A DNA stretch of 34,369 nucleotides, taken from an uncultured Bacteroides sp. GTDB taxonomy: Bacteria; Bacteroidota; Bacteroidia; Bacteroidales; Bacteroidaceae. Numbering within the stretch: the stretch's first letter is position 1; each line of letters starts with the position of its first letter. Positions 7,602-14,470 of the stretch are shown here, piece by piece. The stretch lies in assembly GCF_905207245.1 (NCBI RefSeq), contig NZ_CAJLKP010000066.1, positions 1 to 34,369 of the forward strand, written 5' to 3'. A model generated the notes under the pieces. That model was not told the DNA's origin. It did not search any database and worked only from the letters and a program-made list of their open reading frames with translations. Made by a program: the position numbers and the translations under genes.

Positions 7602-8660
7602 ATGGGGTCTGAAAGAATACGTATCAAAGATATCGCCAAGATGGCGGATGTATCAGTGGGGACAGTGGACCGTGTGATACACGGACGTAGCGGAGTGTCG
7701 GAAGCCAGCCGGAAGCGGGTGGAAGAAATCCTGAAACAGTTGGACTATCAGCCGAACATGTATGCCAGTGCCTTGGCATCGAACAAGAAATATACCTTCT
7801 CCTGCTTGTTGCCGCAACACGAAGAAGGTGAATATTGGACAGCTGTAGAAGCAGGTATCCACGATGCATTGGTGACGTATTCGGACTTTAACATCTCCGT
7901 GAACCTTTCCTATTATGATCCGTTCGATTATCATTCGTTCGGAGACGTGGCCCAGAGGATTCTGGAACAGGAACCGGACGGAATCATGTTTGCTCCCACT
8001 GTGCCGCAATATACGAAGCCGTTCACGGAAGAACTGAATAAGCGTTCTATACCTTATATATATATAGACTCAAATTTGAAGGAGCAACCGGCACTTTCTT
8101 TCTTCGGACAAAATTCGCATCAAAGCGGATACTTTGCTGCAAAGATGATGATGTTGCTTGCCGGAGAAGAAAAAGAGATTGTGATTTTCCGCAAGATAAA
8201 CGAGGGAATCGTGGGATCTAATCAACAGGAACGCCGGGAGATTGGCTTCCGGGAGTATATGTTGAAGCATCATCCCGACTGCCGCATCTGGGAATTGAAC
8301 CTGCACGCCAAACGGGACAGTGATGATGCACAGATGTTAGACGAGTTTTTCAGAAAACACCCGAATGTGAAGAACGGAATCACTTTCAATTCGAAAGTCT
8401 ACATTGTTGGGGAGTATTTGCTAAAGCAAAAGAAAACGGATTTCAACCTGATGGGCTATGACTTATTGGAACGGAACGTGAATTGCCTGAAGCAAGGCAG
8501 TGTTTCTTTCCTCATCGCCCAACAACCGGAATTACAGGGATTTGACGGCATAAAAGCGCTGTGCGACCACTTGATTTTCAAGAAAGAGATGCCCAGGGAG
8601 AACTTTATGCCGATTGATCTGCTGACAAAGGAGAATATTGAGTTTTATTCAAATAAATGA
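7602..8660 (+). CDS. LacI-family transcriptional regulator of hexuronate genes
   Basis: DNA-binding repressor expected to sense a sugar-acid intermediate. Seen: LacI helix-turn-helix at residues 5-25 (IRIKDIAKMADVSVGTVDRV), hinge near residues 45-57 (LKQLDYQPNMYAS), then a periplasmic-binding-protein-like sensor domain. The ATG at 7602 is chosen because the HTH follows directly; the 25 in-frame codons upstream cover the promoter and operator. Length of 352 residues is typical. It is divergent from kdgK-eda and followed by altronate dehydratase, and two identical-type operators flank its promoter, so it probably controls both directions and itself. The inducer (KDG, or a hexuronate) is not shown by the sequence. 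Confidence 0.9.
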   Translation: MGSERIRIKDIAKMADVSVGTVDRVIHGRSGVSEASRKRVEEILKQLDYQPNMYASALASNKKYTFSCLLPQHEEGEYWTAVEAGIHDALVTYSDFNISVNLSYYDPFDYHSFGDVAQRILEQEPDGIMFAPTVPQYTKPFTEELNKRSIPYIYIDSNLKEQPALSFFGQNSHQSGYFAAKMMMLLAGEEKEIVIFRKINEGIVGSNQQERREIGFREYMLKHHPDCRIWELNLHAKRDSDDAQMLDEFFRKHPNVKNGITFNSKVYIVGEYLLKQKKTDFNLMGYDLLERNVNCLKQGSVSFLIAQQPELQGFDGIKALCDHLIFKKEMPRENFMPIDLLTKENIEFYSNK

Positions 8661-8685
8661 TAATTTAGTGCATAGCACTAAATTA
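8661..8685 (+). terminator. Hairpin after the LacI-family gene
   Basis: A perfect 11-bp inverted repeat (8661-8671 with 8675-8685, loop ATA) begins right after the stop codon. No T-run follows, so it may be a processing or stability hairpin rather than a full terminator. Confidence 0.4.
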
Positions 8686-8689
8686 AGTG

Positions 8690-8803
8690 ACAAGATACGA
8701 GCTACAAGTGACGAGTGCCTTTCGGCATGATAGCCGGACGAGTAATTATTTACGTACAAGTACAGCGCAGCAAGTCGTTACTGGTAGCTCGTAGCTCGTA
8801 GCT
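8690..8803. repeat. Imperfect inverted repeat between regulator and altronate dehydratase
   Basis: The left arm at about 8690-8715 contains ACGAGCTACAAGTGACGAG. The right arm at about 8773-8803 contains its near complement plus three direct copies of GTAGCTC. About 20 of 24 positions pair. No consensus promoter is seen in this spacer, so uxaA may be read through from the regulator gene. Confidence 0.5.
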
Positions 8804-8830
8804 AATTAATTACTAACTAAAAACAAGAAT

Positions 8831-10321
8831 ATGGAAACAAAGTACCTTAAAATCAACCCTGCAGACAATGTAGCAGTAGCTATCGTAACGTTGCCGGCAG
8901 GAGAAAAACTCACTGTGGATGGGACGGAAATCACATTGAGCGAGGAGGTTCCCGCCGGACACAAATTTGCACTGAAAGATTTTGCAGAAGGTGAAAACGT
9001 CATAAAATATGGTTATCCTATCGGTCATGCGCGTATGGCAAAGAAGCAGGGCGACTGGATGAATGAGAACAATATCCAGACAAACCTGGCAGGATTGCTG
9101 GACTATACGTATAACCCGACAAGTGTTTCATTGGATATACCACACAAAGACTTGACTTTCAAAGGATATCGCCGCAAGAATGGTGACATAGGTATCCGTA
9201 ACGAAATCTGGATTATCCCGACGGTAGGTTGCGTGAACGGTATTATCAACCAGCTTGCCGAAGGTCTGCGCCGGGAAACAAATGGCAAGGGAGTGGATGC
9301 AATTATGGCATATCCGCATAATTATGGTTGCTCACAACTGGGCGACGACCACGAGAATACAAAAAAGATTCTGCGTGACATGGTATTGCATCCCAATGCA
9401 GGTGCAGTACTGGTAGTGGGCTTGGGCTGTGAAAACAATCAGCCGGATGTGTTCCGCGAATTTCTGGGAGAATATGATGAGGATCGCGTGAAATTTATGG
9501 TGACGCAAAAAGTAGGTGATGAATATGAAGAAGGAATGAATCTGCTGCGCGAACTATACGAAAAGGCAAGCAAGGATGAACGTGTAGATGTCCCCTTGAG
9601 TGAACTGCGTGTCGGTTTGAAGTGCGGTGGTTCGGATGGTTTCTCCGGTATCACAGCTAATCCGTTGCTGGGCATGTTCTCTGATTTCCTGGTGGCACAA
9701 GGTGGTACGAGCGTACTGACGGAAGTTCCGGAAATGTTCGGTGCAGAAACGATACTAATGAATCGCTGTCGCAACAAGGAGCTGTTTGAAGAAACAGTGA
9801 AACTGATAAATGATTTCAAGGAATATTTTCTCTCGCATGGCGAACCGGTAGGTGAAAATCCATCTCCGGGAAACAAAGCCGGTGGGATATCAACTTTGGA
9901 AGATAAAGCCTTGGGATGCACGCAGAAATGTGGCAAGAGTTATGTGGAAGGCGTATTGCCGTATGGCGAGCGCTTAAAGGTGAAAGGATTGAATTTATTA
10001 TCAGCTCCGGGAAATGACCTGGTGGCAGCTACGGCTCTGGCTTCTTGCGGTTGCCACATGGTGTTGTTCACAACAGGACGCGGTACGCCATTCGGCACAT
10101 ATGTACCGACGATGAAGATTTCCACCAACTCTACATTGGCGAAAAACAAACCGGGTTGGATTGACTTCAATGCAGGAGTCATCGTGGAAAACGAACCGAT
10201 GGAAAAGACCTGCGAACGGTTTATCGATTACATCATCCGGGTGGCAAGCGGTGAATTCGTAAACAACGAAAAGAAAGGCTACAAGGAAATTGCAATCTTC
10301 AAAACGGGAGTAACTTTATAA
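8831..10321 (+). CDS. uxaA: Altronate dehydratase (UxaA family)
   Basis: Dehydrates D-altronate to 2-keto-3-deoxygluconate in galacturonate (pectin) breakdown; product goes to KdgK and Eda encoded next door. Seen: N-terminal SAF domain (about residues 10-90), then the UxaA catalytic part with GYRRKNGDIGIRNE, PTVGCVNGIINQLAE, YGCSQLGDD, GLGCENNQ and LKCGGSDGFSGITANP, whose Cys/His/Asp residues are expected to hold iron. The 496-residue length is normal for the fused form. The ATG at 8831 follows a TA-rich leader. A galactarate dehydratase of the same superfamily is an alternative, but the kdgK-eda context favours altronate. Confidence 0.92.
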   Translation: METKYLKINPADNVAVAIVTLPAGEKLTVDGTEITLSEEVPAGHKFALKDFAEGENVIKYGYPIGHARMAKKQGDWMNENNIQTNLAGLLDYTYNPTSVSLDIPHKDLTFKGYRRKNGDIGIRNEIWIIPTVGCVNGIINQLAEGLRRETNGKGVDAIMAYPHNYGCSQLGDDHENTKKILRDMVLHPNAGAVLVVGLGCENNQPDVFREFLGEYDEDRVKFMVTQKVGDEYEEGMNLLRELYEKASKDERVDVPLSELRVGLKCGGSDGFSGITANPLLGMFSDFLVAQGGTSVLTEVPEMFGAETILMNRCRNKELFEETVKLINDFKEYFLSHGEPVGENPSPGNKAGGISTLEDKALGCTQKCGKSYVEGVLPYGERLKVKGLNLLSAPGNDLVAATALASCGCHMVLFTTGRGTPFGTYVPTMKISTNSTLAKNKPGWIDFNAGVIVENEPMEKTCERFIDYIIRVASGEFVNNEKKGYKEIAIFKTGVTL

Positions 10322-10348
10322 ATTAAAAATTGAAAATTAAAAATTAAA
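10321..10348 (+). repeat. A-tract intergenic repeat, copy 1
   Basis: A 28-nt run built from AATTAAAAATT units starts at the uxaA stop codon. It is identical to the run at 16673-16700 after nrdD. Confidence 0.7.
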
Positions 10349-10355
10349 AGTGAGG

Positions 10356-10390
10356 AAGGGCGGAACAATTCAGATGTTCCGTCCTTTTAT
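10356..10390 (+). terminator. Terminator after uxaA
   Basis: AAGGGCGGAACA (10356-10367) pairs with TGTTCCGTCCTT (10375-10386), 12 bp with one G-U, 7-nt loop, followed by TTTTATTT. Confidence 0.8.
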
Positions 10391-10416
10391 TTGCAAGGTT
10401 TTTAAAATTTGAATTC

Positions 10417-11730
10417 TTGGAAACTACAAATACAGTAAATAAGAAAAGAGGCGGATGGTGGGCATTGAGCCCATTGGCAGTATTCTTATGCCTTTACCTG
10501 GTGACCTCACTGATTGTTAATGATTTCTACAAAGTACCTATTACGGTGGCATTCCTGTTGTCATCTTGCTATGCCATTGCGCTGACACGCGGGCTGAGTC
10601 TGGAAAAACGGGTATATCAGTTCTCCGTAGGAGCCAGCAATAAGAACATCATACTAATGATATGGATATTCATCCTTGCCGGAGCTTTTGCGCAAAGCGC
10701 CAAACAGATGGGTGCAATTGATGCAACTGTTAATCTGACGCTGAGTATTCTGCCGGATAACCTGTTGCTGGCAGGCATATTCATTGCAGCCTGCTTCATC
10801 TCGCTTTCCATAGGTACCAGTGTGGGGACAATCGTTGCACTTACCCCCGTAGCCATCGGACTGGCAGAAAAAACAGGCATCGACTTGCCATATATGGTCG
10901 CCATCGTCGTAGGCGGTTCGTTCTTCGGGGATAATCTCTCATTTATTTCGGATACAACAATCGCATCTACCAAAACACAGGATTGCGTGATGCGTGATAA
11001 GTTCCGGGTGAACTTCATGATTGTGGTACCGGCAGCACTGATCGTGCTATGCATCTATATATTCCAGGGGTTATCCATATCAGCTCCCGCACAGACACAG
11101 GCGATTGAATGGATAAAGGTTATCCCCTATCTCATTGTGCTGGGCACGGCTGTGGCGGGTGTCAATGTAATGCTGGTTCTGTTGCTAGGCATCCTCAGCA
11201 CAGGTATCATAGGTATTGCCACAAGCGGAACGGATATAAGTACTGCTTTCTTCGACTGGTTCGGGGCCATGGGAACAGGTATCACAGGGATGGGTGAACT
11301 CATCATCATCACCCTGCTTGCCGGAGGTATGCTCGAAACCATCCGCTACAACGGAGGTATCGACTTTATCATCTCCCGCCTGACACGCCACGTAAAAGGT
11401 AAACGGGGTGCGGAACTAAGTATTGCCGCCCTTGTCAGCATCGCCAACTTATGTACGGCAAACAATACCATCGCCATCATTACCACCGGTCCTATAGCCA
11501 AGGACATTGCCATCCGTTTCCATCTCGACCGACGGAAAACGGCCAGCATTCTGGACACCTTCTCATGCCTGATACAAGGCATCATCCCCTACGGTGCACA
11601 ATTGCTGATTGCAGCCGGACTGGCAGGCATCTCCCCTATCAGCATTATCGGTAGTTTGTATTATCCGTTTACGATGGGAATATGCGCACTTTTGGCCATA
11701 TTGGTGAGGTATCCGAGGAGATATTCGTAA
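10417..11730 (+). CDS. NhaC-type Na+/H+ antiporter family membrane protein
   Basis: Inner-membrane secondary transporter of the NhaC/arginine-ornithine antiporter-like superfamily, probably exchanging Na+ for H+ or moving an organic solute with Na+. Seen: about eleven hydrophobic segments and the hallmark loop GGSFFGDNLSFISDTTIAST near residue 170, plus the C-terminal repeat motif NLCTANNTIAIITTGP. Length is 437 residues. There is no in-frame ATG before the first membrane helix; TTG at 10417 (METTNTVNKKRGGWW) is the best start. It follows the uxaA terminator, so it is probably a separate transcript, though no consensus promoter is seen in the short gap. A role in hexuronate uptake is only a guess from position. 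Confidence 0.83.
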   Translation: METTNTVNKKRGGWWALSPLAVFLCLYLVTSLIVNDFYKVPITVAFLLSSCYAIALTRGLSLEKRVYQFSVGASNKNIILMIWIFILAGAFAQSAKQMGAIDATVNLTLSILPDNLLLAGIFIAACFISLSIGTSVGTIVALTPVAIGLAEKTGIDLPYMVAIVVGGSFFGDNLSFISDTTIASTKTQDCVMRDKFRVNFMIVVPAALIVLCIYIFQGLSISAPAQTQAIEWIKVIPYLIVLGTAVAGVNVMLVLLLGILSTGIIGIATSGTDISTAFFDWFGAMGTGITGMGELIIITLLAGGMLETIRYNGGIDFIISRLTRHVKGKRGAELSIAALVSIANLCTANNTIAIITTGPIAKDIAIRFHLDRRKTASILDTFSCLIQGIIPYGAQLLIAAGLAGISPISIIGSLYYPFTMGICALLAILVRYPRRYS

Positions 11731-11960
11731 AAATTCGTTCATATTTACCAAAAAAATGAATATATCGCAAAAAAAGATGGGAAAAGATGATGCATTATTG
11801 AAATAGAATGTGTTACTTTGCAACCGAACAATAAGAAAGTTTATTTGATTTGATTATTTCACATATGTATCTCCTCTGTATTGAGTATTTCCATCTCTGA
11901 CCTAACAACTTCCAAAAACTTTGTTTATTGAATTATTAATTTTTTATTTTATTTAGATTT

Positions 11961-12206
11961 ATGAATTTGTATGTAGGTAACCTGAATTACAAGGTTAGAG
12001 AATCAGATTTGAGAGAAGTTATGGAAGAGTACGGAACAGTAGACTCAGTAAGAATCATCACTGACCGTGAAACAAGAAGATCTAAAGGATTCGCATTCAT
12101 CGAAATGCCGGATTCTGCAGAAGCATCTAACGCCATCAATGCATTGAACGGTGCTGAATACGGAGGCCGTCCGATGGTAGTAAAAGAAGCATTACCGAAG
12201 AATTAA
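11961..12206 (+). CDS. Small RRM-type RNA-binding protein
   Basis: Single RNA-recognition-motif protein of 81 residues. Such proteins are common in Bacteroidetes, which lack Hfq in many genera, and some (RbpB of Bacteroides thetaiotaomicron) bind small RNAs. Seen: RNP2 NLYVGNL at residues 2-8 and RNP1 RSKGFAFIEM near residues 40-49, spanning the entire beta-alpha-beta-beta-alpha-beta fold. The glycine/arginine tail found in some relatives is missing. The upstream 230 bases contain a near-match -7 (around 11813-11820) and an A/U-rich leader of about 140 nt. A strong terminator follows, so it is monocistronic. Confidence 0.93.
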   Translation: MNLYVGNLNYKVRESDLREVMEEYGTVDSVRIITDRETRRSKGFAFIEMPDSAEASNAINALNGAEYGGRPMVVKEALPKN

Positions 12207-12230
12207 TTATTCTCAGATAATACGTTATTA

Positions 12231-12270
12231 AAAAAAAGGATGGGTTTCTAATGAAATCCATCCTTTTTTT
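12231..12270 (+). terminator. Terminator after the RRM gene
   Basis: An 18-bp stem (12231-12248 with 12253-12270, one G-U pair) with a TAAT loop; its arms begin with seven A and end with seven T, so it could work on both strands. Confidence 0.9.
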
Positions 12271-12303
12271 ATAGTTGATTTACAGAAAATAGCGAGCGAA
12301 CTC

Positions 12304-12334
12304 TTTGTCAATCAAAATAAAAGCCCTACCTTTG
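12304..12334 (+). promoter_or_regulatory. rpsP promoter
   Basis: TTTG (12304-12307), a 19-nt spacer, then TACCTTTG (12327-12334): a full consensus match, about 50 nt before the rpsP start codon. Confidence 0.8.
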
Positions 12335-12393
12335 CAGCCGCTATTACGAGATAGTAGCATTATTCAAATCATTTATTAAAAACATTATTTAAA

Positions 12394-12948
12394 ATGGCAA
12401 CAAAAATCAGATTGCAAAGACATGGACGTAAAAGCTACGCTTTCTACTCTATCGTTATTGCAGACGTAAGAGCACCACGTGATGGTAAATTTATTGAGAA
12501 GATTGGTACGTACAATCCGAACACCAATCCTGCCACAGTAGATTTGAAGTTCGACCGCGCACTTGACTGGGTTATGAAAGGTGCACAACCGACTGACACT
12601 GTTCGTAACATTTTGTCACGCGAAGGCGTTTACATGAAGAAACACCTTATGGGTGGTGTAGCTAAAGGTGCATTTGGCGAAGCAGAAGCAGAAGCTAAAT
12701 TCGAAGCTTGGAAGAACAACAAACAAAGTGGTTTGGCTGCTTTGAAAGCGAAAGACGAAGAAGCTAAGAAAGCTGAAGCAAAAGCACGTCTGGAAGCTGA
12801 AAAGAAAGTGAACGCTGAAAAAGCTAAAGCATTGGCTGAAAAGAAAGCTGCTGAAGAAGCAGAAAAAGCTGCTGCCGAAGCTCCTGCTGAAGAAGCAACA
12901 GAGGCTCCTGCCGAAGAAGCTCCCGCAGCTGAAGCTGCTGCTGAATAA
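12394..12948 (+). CDS. rpsP: 30S ribosomal protein S16 with long charged C-terminal tail
   Basis: Structural protein of the small ribosomal subunit. Seen: the conserved S16 core in residues 1-80 (MATKIRLQRHGRKSYAFYSI, GKFIEKIGTYNP, WVMKGAQPTDTVRNIL). Beyond it lie about 100 extra residues, first a Lys/Ala/Glu-rich helical stretch and then an Ala/Pro/Glu-rich tail ending AAAE. The usual bacterial S16 is about 80-90 residues; this type of extension is known from Bacteroidetes. The gene has its own consensus promoter and a strong terminator, so here it is not in the rpsP-rimM-trmD-rplS operon known from other bacteria. Confidence 0.96.
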   Translation: MATKIRLQRHGRKSYAFYSIVIADVRAPRDGKFIEKIGTYNPNTNPATVDLKFDRALDWVMKGAQPTDTVRNILSREGVYMKKHLMGGVAKGAFGEAEAEAKFEAWKNNKQSGLAALKAKDEEAKKAEAKARLEAEKKVNAEKAKALAEKKAAEEAEKAAAEAPAEEATEAPAEEAPAAEAAAE

Positions 12949-12990
12949 TAGTAAGCACAGCACGATTACAAAAAATGGGATTAAAACTAT

Positions 12991-13025
12991 AAAATCCTCT
13001 CCGGTTATGCCGGAGAGGATTTTTT
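12991..13025 (+). terminator. Terminator after rpsP
   Basis: A perfect 14-bp stem (12991-13004 with 13010-13023) with a TTATG loop and a T-run. Confidence 0.92.
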
Positions 13026-13031
13026 ATTGAT

Positions 13032-13039
13032 TATCTTTG
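13032..13039 (+). promoter_or_regulatory. -7 element of the TlpA-like lipoprotein gene
   Basis: TATCTTTG matches TAnnTTTG and is 30 nt before the ATG at 13069. The -33 region would lie in the rpsP terminator, and no TTTG is seen there. Confidence 0.5.
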
Positions 13040-13068
13040 TAACCAACTATTATTTAAAAATAAAAGCA

Positions 13069-14163
13069 ATGAAAAAATTTATCTATCTGCTCGCTGTGGC
13101 TGCCATAGTTGCTGCCTGTAGCGGAAACAAAGGTTACGTGGTAACCGGAACTGTAGAAGGTGGAGCTGATGGCGACACCGTATACTTACAAAAAGTAGAA
13201 GGACGGAATCTTGTAAAAATGGATTCTGCTGTCATCACCAATGGAACATTTACTTTCAAAGGTACACAAGACACTGCTGCAAATCGTTACGTAACTTACA
13301 GACCTGCAGGAAAAGAAGGTATATTGATGGATTTCTTCCTCGAAAATGGCAATATCAACATCAAGTTGACACGCGATAATGACTCTGCTACGGGTACTCC
13401 AAGCAATGACGCTTATCAGGAAATCAGAGCTCAGTTGAACGAGCTGAACAAGCAAATGATGACTATATATGAGTCTATGTCGGACACTACCCTGACCGAT
13501 GAGCAGCGTGAAGCTAAAATGAAAGAAATGAATGACCTGCAAGAGAAGACCATGGAAATCACTAAGGCAGGTATCGCTAAGAACATCACCAATCTGGTGG
13601 GCGTTCATTTACTGAAAAACAACTACTACTATCTCGAAGTAGACGAACTTGACCCGCTTGTGCCGCAAATCCCGGCTGAATTCGCTAATGATGAAGTTAT
13701 CATCAAAATCAAAGAAAATGTGGAAAAGATGAAAGCTACTGCTGTAGGTCAGAAATTCACAGATTTCGCTATGGAAACTCCTGATGGACAACCGGTGAAA
13801 CTGTCTGACTATGTAGGTAAAGGCAAAGTTGTACTCATTGATTTCTGGGCAAGCTGGTGCGGTCCCTGTCGTCGTGAAATGCCGAACCTGGTAGAGGCTT
13901 ATGCTAAATACAAAAACAAAGGCTTCGAAATCGTAGGTGTATCTCTGGACCAAAGTGGTGAAGCATGGAAAGAAGCTATTGAAAAGCTGAACATCACTTG
14001 GCCGCAAATGTCTGACCTGAAATACTGGAACTGCGAAGGCGCTCAGTTGTATGCAGTAAGCAGTATCCCTCACACTGTATTGATTGACGGTGAAGGAACA
14101 ATTATCGCCCGCGGTTTGCATGGTGAAGAATTGCAGGAAAAACTGGCCGAGGTAATCAAATAA
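13069..14163 (+). CDS. DUF4369/TlpA-like thiol-disulfide oxidoreductase lipoprotein
   Basis: Envelope thioredoxin-fold protein, likely acting on disulfides in the periplasm. Seen: signal peptide with lipobox VAAC (MKKFIYLLAVAAIVAACSGN), a DUF4369 beta-sandwich domain (about residues 20-115), a helical linker rich in Lys/Glu/Met, and a C-terminal AhpC/TSA-TlpA domain with the active site FWASWCGPCRREMP and the cis-proline region SSIPHTVLIDGEG. The ATG at 13069 is chosen because it begins the signal peptide; upstream in-frame codons overlap the promoter. It is monocistronic with a strong terminator. Specific partner proteins are unknown. Confidence 0.9.
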   Translation: MKKFIYLLAVAAIVAACSGNKGYVVTGTVEGGADGDTVYLQKVEGRNLVKMDSAVITNGTFTFKGTQDTAANRYVTYRPAGKEGILMDFFLENGNINIKLTRDNDSATGTPSNDAYQEIRAQLNELNKQMMTIYESMSDTTLTDEQREAKMKEMNDLQEKTMEITKAGIAKNITNLVGVHLLKNNYYYLEVDELDPLVPQIPAEFANDEVIIKIKENVEKMKATAVGQKFTDFAMETPDGQPVKLSDYVGKGKVVLIDFWASWCGPCRREMPNLVEAYAKYKNKGFEIVGVSLDQSGEAWKEAIEKLNITWPQMSDLKYWNCEGAQLYAVSSIPHTVLIDGEGTIIARGLHGEELQEKLAEVIK

Positions 14164-14215
14164 TCTTTGCCCGAAAGAAAATAATCCTCACTGAGGAATA
14201 AGTTTTTATAGTATA

Positions 14216-14256
14216 AGCTCCCCTGTTACAAGCATCTGTGACAGGGGAGCTTTTTG
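14216..14256 (+). terminator. Terminator after the TlpA-like gene
   Basis: A 15-bp stem, AGCTCCCCTGTTACA (14216-14230) with TGTGACAGGGGAGCT (14237-14251), followed by TTTTTG. Confidence 0.92.
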
Positions 14257-14274
14257 TATATGCTTATAGCTTAG

Positions 14275-14392
14275 AGTTTTCCATTTCGAACAACTTATAG
14301 AAGACTATCAAAATAGAAAGTTTTCCATTTCACCATCAAACACTACTATAAATCAACAGATTAACATATTTTATAAGCACAAAAGTTTTCCA
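14275..14392 (+). repeat. Three AGTTTTCCA motifs upstream of nrdD
   Basis: AGTTTTCCATTTC occurs at 14275-14287 and 14319-14331, and AGTTTTCCA at 14384-14392. All lie upstream of the nrdD -7 element, so they may be regulator sites. They do not clearly match the NrdR box known from proteobacteria. The 14164-14470 gap otherwise holds only the terminator and the promoter. Confidence 0.45.
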
Positions 14393-14418
14393 AAAACAAA
14401 AACCTGCTGATAAGTTTA

Positions 14419-14426
14419 TACCTTTG
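14419..14426 (+). promoter_or_regulatory. -7 element of nrdD
   Basis: TACCTTTG matches the -7 consensus, 45 nt before the nrdD ATG. No TTTG is seen at -33, which suggests activator dependence or a weak promoter. Confidence 0.55.
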
Positions 14427-14470
14427 CATTCCCAATTTTTAAAGGAATAACTAATAATATAAACGAGACC

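Noticed and set aside
11757..11807. 16-codon open frame starting ATGAATATATCG
   Set aside because: Too short and A-rich, with no conserved feature; it may be chance.
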